64,000 nt of DNA from CAVVXN01 sp963772585 (GTDB lineage: Bacteria > Planctomycetota > PLA2 > JAEUHO01), in contig CAVYXV010000008.1 of NCBI GenBank assembly GCA_963772585.1, positions 558,001 through 622,000 of the forward strand, written 5' to 3'. Positions 50,030-58,530 of the stretch are shown piece after piece. How positions within the stretch are numbered: the first letter of the stretch is position 1; each line of letters opens with the position of its first letter. A program made the translations under genes and the position numbers. The notes beneath the pieces are model-generated. The model did no database searches and was not told the origin of the DNA. It saw only the letters and a program-made list of their open reading frames with translations.

Positions 50030-50893
50030 ATGGAACAAGGCCCGAGCGGGACGCATTGTTCCACCTTCTGGCTCCTGGCGGCGGCGGGGTTCCTGTTGGG
50101 GCTGGTACCCGGGATCTTCGCGGCCGTCCGGGCGGAGGATCCGCCGGCCGCCTCCGACGAGAAGGAGGAGGAGCCGGAGCTGGAGGGCGAGGCGAAGGAA
50201 GAGCACGACATCGCCGTGCACGAGCTCGTCAAGTACCTGAAGACCGAGAAGAACCAGGAGCTCGTCCGCGGAAAGATCGAGGAGTTGGGCATCCGGAAGA
50301 CGCGGGTCGCGCGCGATGCGCTCATGGAATACGCGACCGACAACAAGAACCAGGAATTCGTCGGCTACGCGTTCCGGTCGCTCGCGAGGATCGGCAAGAA
50401 GAAGGCGGTGGAGTTCCTCTGCGGGAAGGAGGCGCTCCAGTCGCGAGAGTTCCTCATCCAGCGCTCGGCGGCCGAGGCCCTGCAGGAGGCCAAGGACCCC
50501 CGGGCGCGCGACGCACTGCTCGACGTCATGGGCGGCCGGCGGACCAAGATCCAGGTCGTCGGCGCCTGCGCCAAGGCCCTCGCCCTCTGCGCCCCGAAGG
50601 ACGAACTCGTCGTGGAGACGCTCTTCCACTTCACGAAGAACCGCAAGGACACCATCCGCGCGAGCGTCGTCGAGGCCATCGGCTTCCTCGCAACCGACGA
50701 GGCCGTGGACCGCCTGAAGGAAGTCCTCTTCGAGGACAAGAACGCGCGGGTGAGGGCGGCCGCCGCCACCGGCATGGGCCACACCAAGCGGGCCGAGACC
50801 ATCCCCTTCCTGGAGAAGGCTCTCGAGGAGGAGAAGGCCTTCACCGTGCGCAACGCGTGCATGATGGCGATGCGGGTGATCCGCGGTTCCTGA
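50030..50893 (+). CDS. HEAT/PBS-lyase-repeat protein with N-terminal membrane anchor (287 aa)
   Basis: Residues about 12-33 form a hydrophobic segment (FWLLAAAGFLLGLVPGIFAAV) followed by RAEDPPA, a signal or anchor. An acidic linker (EKEEEPELEGEAKEEHD) follows, then about six HEAT-like repeats: ALMEYATDNKNQEFVGYAFR, AVEFLCGKEALQSREFLIQR, AAEALQEAKDPRARDALLDV, and DKNARVRAAAATGMGHTKRA. Predicted to be an extracytoplasmic scaffold. The ATG at 50030 has GAGGAGAG upstream. It is the third HEAT-type exported protein in the window (others at 7078 and 8097). Confidence 0.85.
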   Translation: MEQGPSGTHCSTFWLLAAAGFLLGLVPGIFAAVRAEDPPAASDEKEEEPELEGEAKEEHDIAVHELVKYLKTEKNQELVRGKIEELGIRKTRVARDALMEYATDNKNQEFVGYAFRSLARIGKKKAVEFLCGKEALQSREFLIQRSAAEALQEAKDPRARDALLDVMGGRRTKIQVVGACAKALALCAPKDELVVETLFHFTKNRKDTIRASVVEAIGFLATDEAVDRLKEVLFEDKNARVRAAAATGMGHTKRAETIPFLEKALEEEKAFTVRNACMMAMRVIRGS

Positions 50894-50957
50894 GCCGCGG
50901 CCGGTCGCCGACGGATGCGGCACTGCGATCCCCCGGGGGACGCGGCCGTGGGAGCGG

Positions 50958-50963
50958 TAGGCT
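50958..50963 (+). promoter_or_regulatory. Putative leaderless -10 box (TAGGCT) for esterase gene
   Basis: CGGTAGGCT with the hexamer ending 6 nt before the ATG at 50970. Confidence 0.45.
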
Positions 50964-50969
50964 TGGGGC

Positions 50970-52067
50970 ATGCGCCGAAGCCTCGCCGTCTCCTTCGTCC
51001 TCGTCCTCGTCCTCGTGCTCGCGGTCGTGCTCTCCGACGTCGGCGTGCGGGCCGAGGACACGCCGCCGTCTCCCTACCCTCCGGGCCCTTCCAGCCAACC
51101 GATCGAAGGCCTCCAGGTCGAGTTGGTCGTCCCGCGCGACCTGGAGACCGGCAAGAAGGCCTCGCTGATCGTGATCCTCCACGGCGCGGGCGGGACGGCG
51201 ACCGGCATGGCCGGCGCCTTCCGGGCCTGGGCGGACGACGGCTACGTCGTCTGCGCGCCGAAGTCCGTGGGGCAGACCTGGTCGAAGAGCGACCTGGACG
51301 CCGTCCTGAAGATCGCCCGGCACCTGGAGGACGTCCTCCCGATCGATCCCGACAAGGTGCACGTGGTCGGGTTTTCGAACGGGGGATGGAATCTCGCGCC
51401 CATCGCCTTCGACGACGACCTCCACCCGTGCAGCGCCAGCTGGATCGCCGCCGGCTTCCAGGGCCACTCCATCCCCAAGTGGGCGCGCGAGCACCTCGGC
51501 GCGCTCGCCCTCGCGGGATCGGACGATCCCAACAAGGCCGCCGCCCGGGCCACGGTGGACGCGCTGATGGACAAGGTGCGAAGCGTGGAGGTCCGCGTCC
51601 AGCCGGGCATCGGTCACGCGTTGCCCGAGAAGCTCCTCCCCTACATGCACTGGTGGACGAACGTGATGGAGGGCCGGTTCGAGGCGGGCGACGACCAGAA
51701 CTTCGATTGGGGCGACAGCCTCGCCGGCGCGCTCGCGAAGATCGAGAGCGATAAGAAAGGGGGCGTGTTCGTCTACGTCTTCGACCCGGAGGCGAAGGAC
51801 GAGGAGACGAAGGAACTCCAGGGCGAGACCTTCATGGACCCGATCGTCCGCTTCTACGGGAACCAGCTCCAGGCGGTGAAGCTCGACAAGAAGGCGGCCG
51901 AGGAGCAGCTTGCCGACTACCGCGTGAAGCTCGACGAGTTGCCGGCGGTAATCGTATTGAGTCGCACGGCGAAGTCCCACAAGCTCCTGTCGGGCCGCAT
52001 CAGCGCACGGAAGCTCCAGAGCGCGCTCAAGAAGGTCGCGCCGGAGAAGAAGCACCCGTACCGGTAG
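50970..52067 (+). CDS. Exported alpha/beta-hydrolase with C-terminal cysteine-free thioredoxin-like domain
   Basis: Signal peptide MRRSLAVSFVLVLVLVLAVV, cleaved near GVRAEDT. Residues about 45-240 are a phospholipase/carboxylesterase-type hydrolase: LIVILHGAGGTATGM, nucleophile elbow VVGFSNGGWNLAP (Ser in GFSNGG) and GIGHALPEK (His). Residues about 250-365 read like a thioredoxin fold: GVFVYVFDPEAKDEET, FMDPIVRFYGNQLQAVKLDK, ADYRVKLDELPAVIVLS with a cis-Pro position, and KLQSALKKVAPEKK. The CxxC motif is absent, so this domain would bind rather than catalyse. TAGGCT 6 nt before the ATG suggests a leaderless mRNA. Confidence 0.85.
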   Translation: MRRSLAVSFVLVLVLVLAVVLSDVGVRAEDTPPSPYPPGPSSQPIEGLQVELVVPRDLETGKKASLIVILHGAGGTATGMAGAFRAWADDGYVVCAPKSVGQTWSKSDLDAVLKIARHLEDVLPIDPDKVHVVGFSNGGWNLAPIAFDDDLHPCSASWIAAGFQGHSIPKWAREHLGALALAGSDDPNKAAARATVDALMDKVRSVEVRVQPGIGHALPEKLLPYMHWWTNVMEGRFEAGDDQNFDWGDSLAGALAKIESDKKGGVFVYVFDPEAKDEETKELQGETFMDPIVRFYGNQLQAVKLDKKAAEEQLADYRVKLDELPAVIVLSRTAKSHKLLSGRISARKLQSALKKVAPEKKHPYR

Positions 52068-52080
52068 CGAGCGGGCGGGG

Positions 52081-52086
52081 TAGAGT
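52081..52086 (+). promoter_or_regulatory. Putative leaderless -10 box (TAGAGT) for metallophosphoesterase
   Basis: GGTAGAGT with the hexamer ending 6 nt before the ATG at 52093; only C residues lie between. Confidence 0.45.
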
Positions 52087-52092
52087 CCCCCC

Positions 52093-53159
52093 ATGCCGCC
52101 CGTCGTCGCCGCCGTCCTGCTCCTCCTGACCGGCTGGCTGCTCCTCTCCTGGACGATCGAGGCGCTGGCGTGGGCGGGATGGCGTCTCGGGAACGGCGAA
52201 GCGCCGGCGTCCTTCCGGGCGCCTCCGCGCCGGCTCCGGGAGGGCGTCGCGCGCCTCGCCTTCCTCGGCGACCTCCAGCGGGGCGTCGCCGATGTCGCGC
52301 GTCCGTTGGCCCGCACGCTCGCCGAGGATCCCGTGGACCTCCTCGTCTCCAGCGGCGACCTGGTCGCGCACGGCGAGGCGCCCTACTACGGCGTGCTCTT
52401 CGACGCCTTCGAAGCCGCGGGCATCGACACGCCCGCGCGCGTCGTGCCCGGGAACCACGACCTCCAGCCCCGCGGCGTGCGCGACGCCGCCGCCGGACGC
52501 GACCTCTTCGGACGGGCGTTCGGGGGCGGCGCGTTCCTCGAGACCGTGGGCCCGGTGCTCGTGGCGGGGCTCGACACCGCCCTCGGCCCGGTCGGCGACG
52601 CTTCGCTCGAGGCGCTGGACCGCGCGTTGGCCGAGGATCCCGCACGCCCCTGGATCCTGGTCTGCCACCGGCCGCTGAGGCGTCTCCAGCATGCGGACGC
52701 GCCGGCCGAGCCGGATCTCGCATCCGTCGTCGAGCGGGTCGAGGCGCGCCCCCCCTCCTCGTCGTGATGGGACACGACCACGAGTACGTCGAGCGCGAGG
52801 TGAACGGCGTCCGGTACGTCGTGAACGCCCACGGCGGCGACGTCCACGGCCTCGCGCTTCGACGCGGACCGTTCGAGCTGCTGCGGGTGGAGGTCCGGGC
52901 CGACGGCACCTGGTCGAAGGCGATCGTCCCGCACCGCCGCCGACCGTGGCTCCGCGTCTACCTCCGGCAGCTCGCGGTCCGGGCCTGGTGGGCGCGGCGG
53001 CGGGGGCTCGGCCGCGTCCTCGCCGCCCCGGCGGGGCTGGTCCTCGCGGGGTTCGCCCTGCGGGCGCCGCTCGTTCAGCGGCTCCTCCCGAAGCCGAATC
53101 CTCCCGGCGGCGGGGCCGCGGACCGACGCCAGGACGGCACATCCACGCCCATGCGATAG
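52093..53159 (+). CDS. Membrane-anchored metallophosphoesterase (frameshifted)
   Basis: Calcineurin-like phosphoesterase with an N-terminal membrane helix (VVAAVLLLLTGWLLLSW). Metal-site motifs: LAFLGDLQ, VDLLVSSGDLVAHG, VVPGNHDLQ and VCHRPL in the first frame, then VMGHDHEYVE in the neighbouring frame. The frame changes in a run of seven C (52749-52755); one extra C joins VEARPPLLVVMGHDHE and gives about 355 aa. The last His-containing motif is needed for metal binding, so the two halves belong together. The C-terminal 85 bp overlap the convergent gene at 53075. The substrate could be a phospho-lipid or nucleotide; unknown. Confidence 0.85.
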
Positions 53160-54487
53160 ACCCCCTCGGCCGCGCCCGGGCCGCGCCTCGGCCTCAGCAA
53201 CCCGGCTCCCCTCGCCATCCAGTACGCGAAGAGCCAGTCGGCCCTCGTGAAGGTGACGCGCGGGTTGGGAGGGGCCGTCACGGGCTGGGCGTGCCGGCGG
53301 AGGGGATCGTCCTTCCACGCCCACCCGGTGATGCGGGATCGGTAGCGGATCGGGACGATGTCCTCTTCGTGGAGCACGGTCGCGCCCGGCGGCGGCGAGG
53401 CCTCCTCCGGCATCTCGTGAAGGGTGGCCCTCAGCTCTCCCAGCACGTCCGCGTCGCGCATGCCTCCGACGAGGCAGCAGGCGCAGATGCCGCCGTTCCA
53501 CCAGCCGACCGTGGCCTTCCTCAGCTTCGTGAGCGCGCGGAAGGCCTGGGCGCGGGTCGCCTCGTTGGGCACGCGCGTGAGAACGAGCAGGGAGATCACC
53601 GTCATGAAGACGTTGGAGCTGGTAATGGCGCTCGGCAGCCAGGTGTGCTGGTCGTCGAGCGCTCCCAGCCAGCCGTCGTGGATCATCTGCAGGCCGAGCG
53701 TCCGCAGCGGAACGTCCCCGGGGTCGAGGGTGGCCGCGCCGAGGACGGTGGCGAGGGCGATCGCCGCGTGCACGCCGTTGCCGAGCAGCGGCATGAACCC
53801 GAGCTTCTTGTCGAGCTCGCCGTGTTCCGTCTTGCCCCCGTTGCAGTCGCGGAGGCAGAAGCCGTCGAGCGAGAGCCGCTTGGCGATGTCGGTCAGGTGC
53901 CGCCGGGCGAGCGCCTTCAGGTCGGGATCGTCCATGTACATCCCGATCCAGAACCAGCCGAAGGTGACGCCCGCGAGCTGGTCGCGGCTGACGTCCGGCC
54001 GAACCCAGCGCCCGTCGCGGATCGGGGCGGGCACCGCCCCGCGCGGAGGCCGCTGCCCCGGAAGCGGGCGACCCACGGAGCGAACGAGCCGCCCGCGCAC
54101 GCCGGTGACGTCCGAGAGCGCGGCGAGCCCGCGGGCAAGGTGACGGACCTGGTCGAGCGCGTCGGGATCGTGCGTGACCCGCCAACGCATCACCTGCGCG
54201 GCGGCGTAGCAGCCCGTCCAGATGGCGGCGTCGGAGACGGCGAGGACGTCGTGGTCGAGCTCGGCGGCGTTCGCCCCCTGGCGGTGGCGCTCCACGAGGA
54301 GGCCGCCGGGCGAGAGGTGGTGCCACATCCCGCTCTGGATGCGTTCGGCCTTCGCGAAGAGCTGCGCGTCCGTCATGCCGGGCCGGGGCCACACGGGCTT
54401 GCCGGGGCCCGGGCCGTCGTTCGCGCGGGCGGGCACGGCCGCGCCCAGGAGGAACAACGGGAGCGCCAGGAGCAACCTCGTCCGCAT
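53075..54487 (-). CDS. Hypothetical exported protein (470 aa)
   Basis: Signal peptide MRTRLLLALPLFLLGAAVPA cleaved near ARANDG. The mature part is helical and Trp/His-rich with blocks such as DAAIWTGCYAAAQVMRWRV, DQLAGVTFGWFWIGMYMDD, HAAIALATVLGAATLD and GWWNGGICACCLVGG. Helix-pair spacing resembles an (alpha/alpha) barrel, as in glycan-processing enzymes, but I cannot name a family. TACAGT ends 6 nt before the ATG at 54487. The 3' end overlaps the phosphoesterase gene by 85 bp; one of the two may end earlier than drawn. Confidence 0.75.
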   Translation of the reverse strand: MRTRLLLALPLFLLGAAVPARANDGPGPGKPVWPRPGMTDAQLFAKAERIQSGMWHHLSPGGLLVERHRQGANAAELDHDVLAVSDAAIWTGCYAAAQVMRWRVTHDPDALDQVRHLARGLAALSDVTGVRGRLVRSVGRPLPGQRPPRGAVPAPIRDGRWVRPDVSRDQLAGVTFGWFWIGMYMDDPDLKALARRHLTDIAKRLSLDGFCLRDCNGGKTEHGELDKKLGFMPLLGNGVHAAIALATVLGAATLDPGDVPLRTLGLQMIHDGWLGALDDQHTWLPSAITSSNVFMTVISLLVLTRVPNEATRAQAFRALTKLRKATVGWWNGGICACCLVGGMRDADVLGELRATLHEMPEEASPPPGATVLHEEDIVPIRYRSRITGWAWKDDPLRRHAQPVTAPPNPRVTFTRADWLFAYWMARGAGLLRPRRGPGAAEGVYRMGVDVPSWRRSAAPPPGGFGFGRSR

Positions 54488-54493
54488 CCGCCC

Positions 54494-54499
54494 ACTGTA
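54494..54499 (-). promoter_or_regulatory. Putative leaderless -10 box (TACAGT) for gene at 53075
   Basis: TACAGT on the minus strand, ending 6 nt before the ATG at 54487. Confidence 0.45.
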
Positions 54500-54537
54500 G
54501 GCGGACGGGAGCCGGTCGGGCTGCCCCGCGGGGGTCG

Positions 54538-54543
54538 TACCCT
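54538..54543 (+). promoter_or_regulatory. Putative leaderless -10 box (TACCCT) for moeA
   Basis: CGTACCCT with the hexamer ending 8 nt before the GTG at 54552. GGGAG lies between, so a short-leader transcript is also possible. Confidence 0.4.
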
Positions 54544-54551
54544 TGGGAGCC

Positions 54552-56471
54552 GTGAAACAGGAGCAGTTCCTCCAGGTACTGCCCGCCGACGAAGCCCGCC
54601 GGCGGTGGTTCGATGCGCTCGGTCCGCGCCCGCTGGCCCCGGAGGCGGTCGGCCTCGCCGACGCCCTGGGCCGGGTGCTCGCCGAGGACGTTTCCGCGCC
54701 GGGAAACGTGCCGGCCTTCGACCGCTCCAACGTGGACGGTTTCGCCGTCCGGGCCAAGGACACGTACGGCGCCTCGGAGGCCGAGCCGGTGCGGCTCGCC
54801 GTGGCCGGCACGCCGCTCGACGCCGGGCGCGCGCCGGACGCCGAACTCGGACCGGGCGAGGCGCGGCCCATCGCCACGGGCGGCGTGCTCCCGCGCGGGG
54901 CGGACGCGGTGGTGATGGTCGAAGACACGGAGATGGAGGGCGCGTCGGTCGTCCGGATCGCCCGGCCGGCGGTCCCGGGGGAGCGGATCAGCGCCGCGGC
55001 GAGCGACCTCACCGGCGGCGAGCTCGTCGTGCGCCGCGGGACGCGACTCACGGCGCGCGAGACGGGGACGCTCGCCGCCTGCGGCATCGACCGCGTGGTG
55101 GTCCGCCGGCGCCCGCGGGTCGCCGTGATCTCGACCGGGGACGAGGTGGTGGCGCCGGGGACCCTGCTCGGCCCCGGGCAGGTCCACGACGCGAACGCGA
55201 CGCTCATCGGCGACGCGGCCCGCGAGATCGGCGCGGAGGTCCTCCCGTTCGGCATCGTGAAGGACGACGAACGGGCGCTGGAAGAGGCCTTTCGCCGGGC
55301 GCTCGCGGGCGCCGACGTGGTGCTGCTCTCGGGGGGCACGAGCAAGGGGAGCGGCGACGTATCGCAACGGGTCGTCTCGCGGTTGGCGGACGTGGTGGCG
55401 CACGGCGTGGCGCTCAAGCCCGGGAAGCCCCTCTGCCTCGCCACGAAGGATGGGAAGGCGATCGCCATCCTCCCCGGATTCCCCACCTCGGCGATCTTCA
55501 CCTTCCACGCGTTCGTCGCGCCCGTCCTGACGAGGCTCCTCGGACTCCGCGTCCCTCCACGGAGGACGCTCCCGGCGCGCCTCGCGCGGCGTTGGAAGAG
55601 CGAGGTCGGCCGCGCGGACTTCACCCTCGTCTGCCTCGTCGGGAGTCCCGAAGGGCTCGTCGCCTTCCCCCTCGGATCCGGTTCGGGATCCGTGACGACC
55701 TTCGCGCGCGCCGACGCCTTTCTCGAGGTGCCCGCCTCCGTGGCGTGGGTCGACGCGGGCGACGAAGTGGAGGTGACCCTCCTGGGCCGCGAGCTGGAGC
55801 CCGCGGACCTCGTCGTCGTGGGGAGCCACTGCACGGGACTCGACGTCATCCTCGGCGCCGTCGCGGACCGGGGCTTCGCGGTCAAGACGCTGTCCGTCGG
55901 AAGCCGCGGCGGTCTGGAAGCGGCGCGGCTCGGGGGCGCCGACGTCGCGCCGATCCACCTCTACGACCCGAAGACGGGCGCGTACAACGAGCCGTTCGTC
56001 GAGCCGGGGACGAGGCTCCTTCGCGGGTACGGCCGCCGGCAGGGCCTGGCCTGCCGCGCCGACACGGACCTCGGCCCCGACGGGCAGGAGGAGGGCGCGG
56101 CCGCGGCGCTCCGGGCGGCGGCCCGCCGCACGGACCTCCGGCTCGCCAACCGCAACCCGGCCAGCGGTACCTACGCCCTTCTCGTGGACCTCCTGGGCGA
56201 CGACGCTCCGCGCCCTCCCGGCTGGGAAACACCCTACCGGACGCATCACGCGGTCGCCGCGGCGATCGCGAGCGGGCGGGCGGACTGGGGCGTCTGCCTG
56301 GAGGCCGCGGCGCGCGAGGCGGGGCTGTGCTGGCGACCGCTCAAGGACGAGCGCTACGACTTCCTGGTGCCCGACGCGCGCTGGGACGCACCGGGCGTCG
56401 TGGCGTTCCGAGCGGCGCTCGCCGACCCGGCCGTCCGCCGCGCGCTCGAGGCCCGGGGCTTCTCGCCGTGA
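54552..56471 (+). CDS. moeA: Molybdopterin molybdenumtransferase MoeA fused to a periplasmic-binding-protein-like domain
   Basis: Inserts molybdate or tungstate into adenylated molybdopterin. Residues 1 to about 410 are MoeA: NVPAFDRSNVDGFAVRAKD, TGGVLPRGADAVVMVED, VISTGDEVVAPG, LLSGGTSKGSGDVSQ and ILPGFPTSAIFTF. Residues about 420-639 match the PBP-like/LysR-substrate-type tail seen in some bacterial and archaeal MoeA fusions: VVVGSHCTGLDVILGA, LANRNPASGTYALLVDLL, HHAVAAAIASGRADWGVCLE. That domain may sense or hold an oxyanion or cofactor; this is inference. GTG start at 54552. mobA follows with a GTGA overlap, so the two are coupled. Confidence 0.93.
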   Translation: MKQEQFLQVLPADEARRRWFDALGPRPLAPEAVGLADALGRVLAEDVSAPGNVPAFDRSNVDGFAVRAKDTYGASEAEPVRLAVAGTPLDAGRAPDAELGPGEARPIATGGVLPRGADAVVMVEDTEMEGASVVRIARPAVPGERISAAASDLTGGELVVRRGTRLTARETGTLAACGIDRVVVRRRPRVAVISTGDEVVAPGTLLGPGQVHDANATLIGDAAREIGAEVLPFGIVKDDERALEEAFRRALAGADVVLLSGGTSKGSGDVSQRVVSRLADVVAHGVALKPGKPLCLATKDGKAIAILPGFPTSAIFTFHAFVAPVLTRLLGLRVPPRRTLPARLARRWKSEVGRADFTLVCLVGSPEGLVAFPLGSGSGSVTTFARADAFLEVPASVAWVDAGDEVEVTLLGRELEPADLVVVGSHCTGLDVILGAVADRGFAVKTLSVGSRGGLEAARLGGADVAPIHLYDPKTGAYNEPFVEPGTRLLRGYGRRQGLACRADTDLGPDGQEEGAAAALRAAARRTDLRLANRNPASGTYALLVDLLGDDAPRPPGWETPYRTHHAVAAAIASGRADWGVCLEAAAREAGLCWRPLKDERYDFLVPDARWDAPGVVAFRAALADPAVRRALEARGFSP

Positions 56472-57339
56472 CGCGCCCGGATCGAAGGGGAGCGCTGGTC
56501 CTGTGCGGCGGGCGCAGCACGCGCATGGGCCGCGACAAGGCGAGCCTCCCCTTCGGTGAGGAGACGATGCTCGAGCGCGTGGTCCACCGGCTGGAGGACC
56601 ACGTGGCCGAGATCGTCGTGGTCGCCCGCCCGGGGCAGGACCTCCCCCCCTCCCGCCTTCCGTCCGGGTCGCGCTCGACGAGGTGACCGATCGCGGCCCG
56701 CTCGTGGGCCTGCTGTCCGGGCTGGAGGCGGCGCGCGCCGAGGCGGCCTTCGCCACCGCCGTGGACGCGCCGTTCCTCGTGCCCGCGGTGGTAAACCTGC
56801 TCTTCTCGCGGATGGAGGCCGAGGGAGCCGCTGCGGCGGTGGCACGGGCCCAGGGGTATCTCCATCCCCTCACGTGCGTCTACCGGCGGAGCGTCGTGCC
56901 CGCCCTGAGGGAGCTTCTCGAAGAGGATCGCCTGCGCCCCGCCTTCCTCTTCGACCGCGTCCCCACGGTGCGCGTGGGCGAGGACGAGCTACGAGCCGCG
57001 GACCCCGACCTCGACAGCCTCGCGAACTGCAACACGCCGGAGGCGTACGAAGCGGCCCTGGCGCGGCGACGCGCCCGCACGGTCACGATCGAGCTCTACG
57101 AGATGGCCCGGCGACTGGCCGGACGCGAGCGCGTGGAGGTGGAAGCCCGCGACCTGGGCGAGGCGCTCCGCGCGCTGGGCCGCCGCCACCCCCCGCTCGT
57201 GGGCCCGGTCCTCGCCGCGGACGGCCTCGCCCCCCACTGGCGCGCGAGCGTCGGCGGCGGCCGCTTCACGACCGACCCGGCCACCCCCCTCGCCCCGGGC
57301 GACGCGGTGATCCTGCTGAGCGCGCTGGCGGGGGGTTGA
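56468..57339 (+). CDS. mobA: MobA-like molybdenum cofactor transferase fused to MoaD/ThiS-like domain (frameshifted)
   Basis: The first frame opens VLCGGRSTRMGRDKASLPFG, the nucleotide-binding loop of MobA guanylyltransferases; the other frame continues TDRGPLVGLLSGLEAARAEA, AVDAPFLVPAVVNLL and SLANCNTPEAYEAAL. The last ~85 residues are a ubiquitin-like MoaD domain (VTIELYEMARRLAGRERVEV) ending SALAGG, an intact C-terminal Gly-Gly used for sulfur carriage. The break is in seven C (56644-56650); one more C gives DLPPLPPSVRVALDEVTD and about 290 aa. The GTG at 56468 overlaps the moeA stop (GTGA). This joins sulfur-carrier and nucleotide-attachment steps of Moco synthesis in one chain. Confidence 0.88.
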
Positions 57340-57744
57340 GGGCAGGGGGAGCCGCCGCCGCCTGGCCGTCGGCACCTTCCTCCCCGCCGCCGCTCGGCAC
57401 GGAGGCGGGGCGGCAAGGCCCGAGAGACTCCGTCCCGGCGTGGCGCCCGGACGGGGGGACGAACGCCACGGTCCCGGCGGTTCGGAACGGCGAGGAACCT
57501 CGAATTCACCCCCATGAATCCGGGCTTTGCGGCCGATCACCCCGCCCCGGCGTCGGGTCGAAGGCCATGGGGCACGGTATCGCGGTCCGACGAGCGATCG
57601 CCGTCGGGCCATCCAGGGAACGAGCCCTCGCCGGTCGTTCGCCGGCCGGGCGGCCCCGCGCCGTGGCCTGGTTCGGCGCTCGGTCCTACCGCCGTCGGCA
57701 CCGGGGCGAGATCCGGCGCGGATGCCACCGCGTCCGGTGCGCGA
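57340..57744. other. 405-bp intergenic region, nothing recognised
   Basis: Between the converging mobA and DUF190 genes. No motif, RNA fold or frame with a ribosome site stands out. Long open frames exist in several phases from base composition only. Confidence 0.4.
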
Positions 57745-58074
57745 TCAGGAGGGGTACCGGAGCATCCGCACGTCCTGGAGCGTGACGGTGGCCTGGGCGA
57801 CCACCTCGTCGAGGAACGGCAGGAACGCCTCGATGTTCTCCGGCGTGTCGAGGATCTCGACGACGATCGGGAGGTTCGTCGAGAGCGCAAGGAGGTGCGT
57901 CGTGTGCATGCTGCTGTGCGCGCCAAAACCCATCGAGGCCCGGAAGACGGTGGCGCCGGCGAGCCCGCGCGACAACGCCTCCGCCACCACGACCTCGTAG
58001 AGCGGCTTCCCCCCCGCGTGGTCGCCCTCGCAGGTGTAGAGGCGCAGCCGCACCGCCTCGACCGACGTCGCCAT
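57745..58074 (-). CDS. DUF190 (PII-like) protein associated with CrcB
   Basis: 109-aa protein of the DUF190 family, a PII-like ferredoxin-fold trimer often encoded beside crcB. Visible: RLRLYTCEGDHAGGKPLYEV, AEALSRGLAGATVFRASMGF with GAHSSMHT, and LPIVVEILDTPENIEAFL. The ATG at 58074 has GGAGG six nt upstream; the ATG at 58080 overlaps the crcB stop (ATGA) and is an alternative adding two residues. Probably a regulator of, or partner for, the fluoride channel; no ligand is known to me. Confidence 0.9.
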   Translation of the reverse strand: MATSVEAVRLRLYTCEGDHAGGKPLYEVVVAEALSRGLAGATVFRASMGFGAHSSMHTTHLLALSTNLPIVVEILDTPENIEAFLPFLDEVVAQATVTLQDVRMLRYPS

Positions 58075-58076
58075 GG

Positions 58077-58466
58077 TCATCCTCCGGGCCACCCGAGCGC
58101 CAGCTTCCACCCGACCCACACCGCGACCAGGCCGAGGCCGTTGGAGAGGAGCACGTTCAGGAGGGCCACGCCGGCGTGGCCACCGGTCAGCAGCCCGAGC
58201 GTCTCCCACCCGAAGGTGGAAAACGTGGTGAATCCCCCCATGAACCCCACGAGGATCGCGAGGCGGTACTCCTCGCGGAGCAGCACCGCCCCGGACAGCC
58301 GCTCGGCGAGGAAACCCACCAGGAGGCACCCCAGCACGTTGACCGCCATCGTGCCGAGCGGGAAGGTGGTCCCGGCCATCTCCTGGATGCCCCGGCTGGC
58401 CGCGAAGCGCGTCACGGCGCCGACGCCCCCTCCGATCGCGATCCATACGAGCAAGACGGGGCTCAT
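58077..58466 (-). CDS. crcB: Fluoride channel CrcB/Fluc
   Basis: 129-aa inner-membrane protein with four hydrophobic segments that exports fluoride as a dual-topology dimer. The family signature GFMGGFTTFSTFGWE is intact, including the central Phe residues of the pore and the TTFST sodium-site region. IGGGVGAVTRFAASRG and TMAVNVLGCLLVGFL are the usual helix 1 and 2 motifs (Asn in NVLGC). It is followed by DUF190 with an ATGA overlap. I found no fluoride-riboswitch pattern before the ATG at 58466. Confidence 0.95.
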   Translation of the reverse strand: MSPVLLVWIAIGGGVGAVTRFAASRGIQEMAGTTFPLGTMAVNVLGCLLVGFLAERLSGAVLLREEYRLAILVGFMGGFTTFSTFGWETLGLLTGGHAGVALLNVLLSNGLGLVAVWVGWKLALGWPGG

Positions 58467-58503
58467 GCGCCCTCCCGCGACGCCCCTGTGGGCGATGACA
58501 TCA

Positions 58504-58521
58504 TGCCCCGAAGAAGCGGGG
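58504..58521. other. 6-bp hairpin in the crcB / sensor-kinase divergent region
   Basis: GCCCCG, loop AAGAAG, CGGGGC. It lies between the two divergent genes and just before TATCCT. It may be an operator-like dyad or a structured leader element; it does not match the crcB riboswitch motif. Confidence 0.3.
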
Positions 58522-58524
58522 CCA

Positions 58525-58530
58525 CTATCC
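58525..58530 (+). promoter_or_regulatory. Putative -10 box (TATCCT) for sensor kinase operon
   Basis: ACTATCCT 36 nt before the GTG at 58567, with GGAGA just upstream of that start. Confidence 0.4.
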
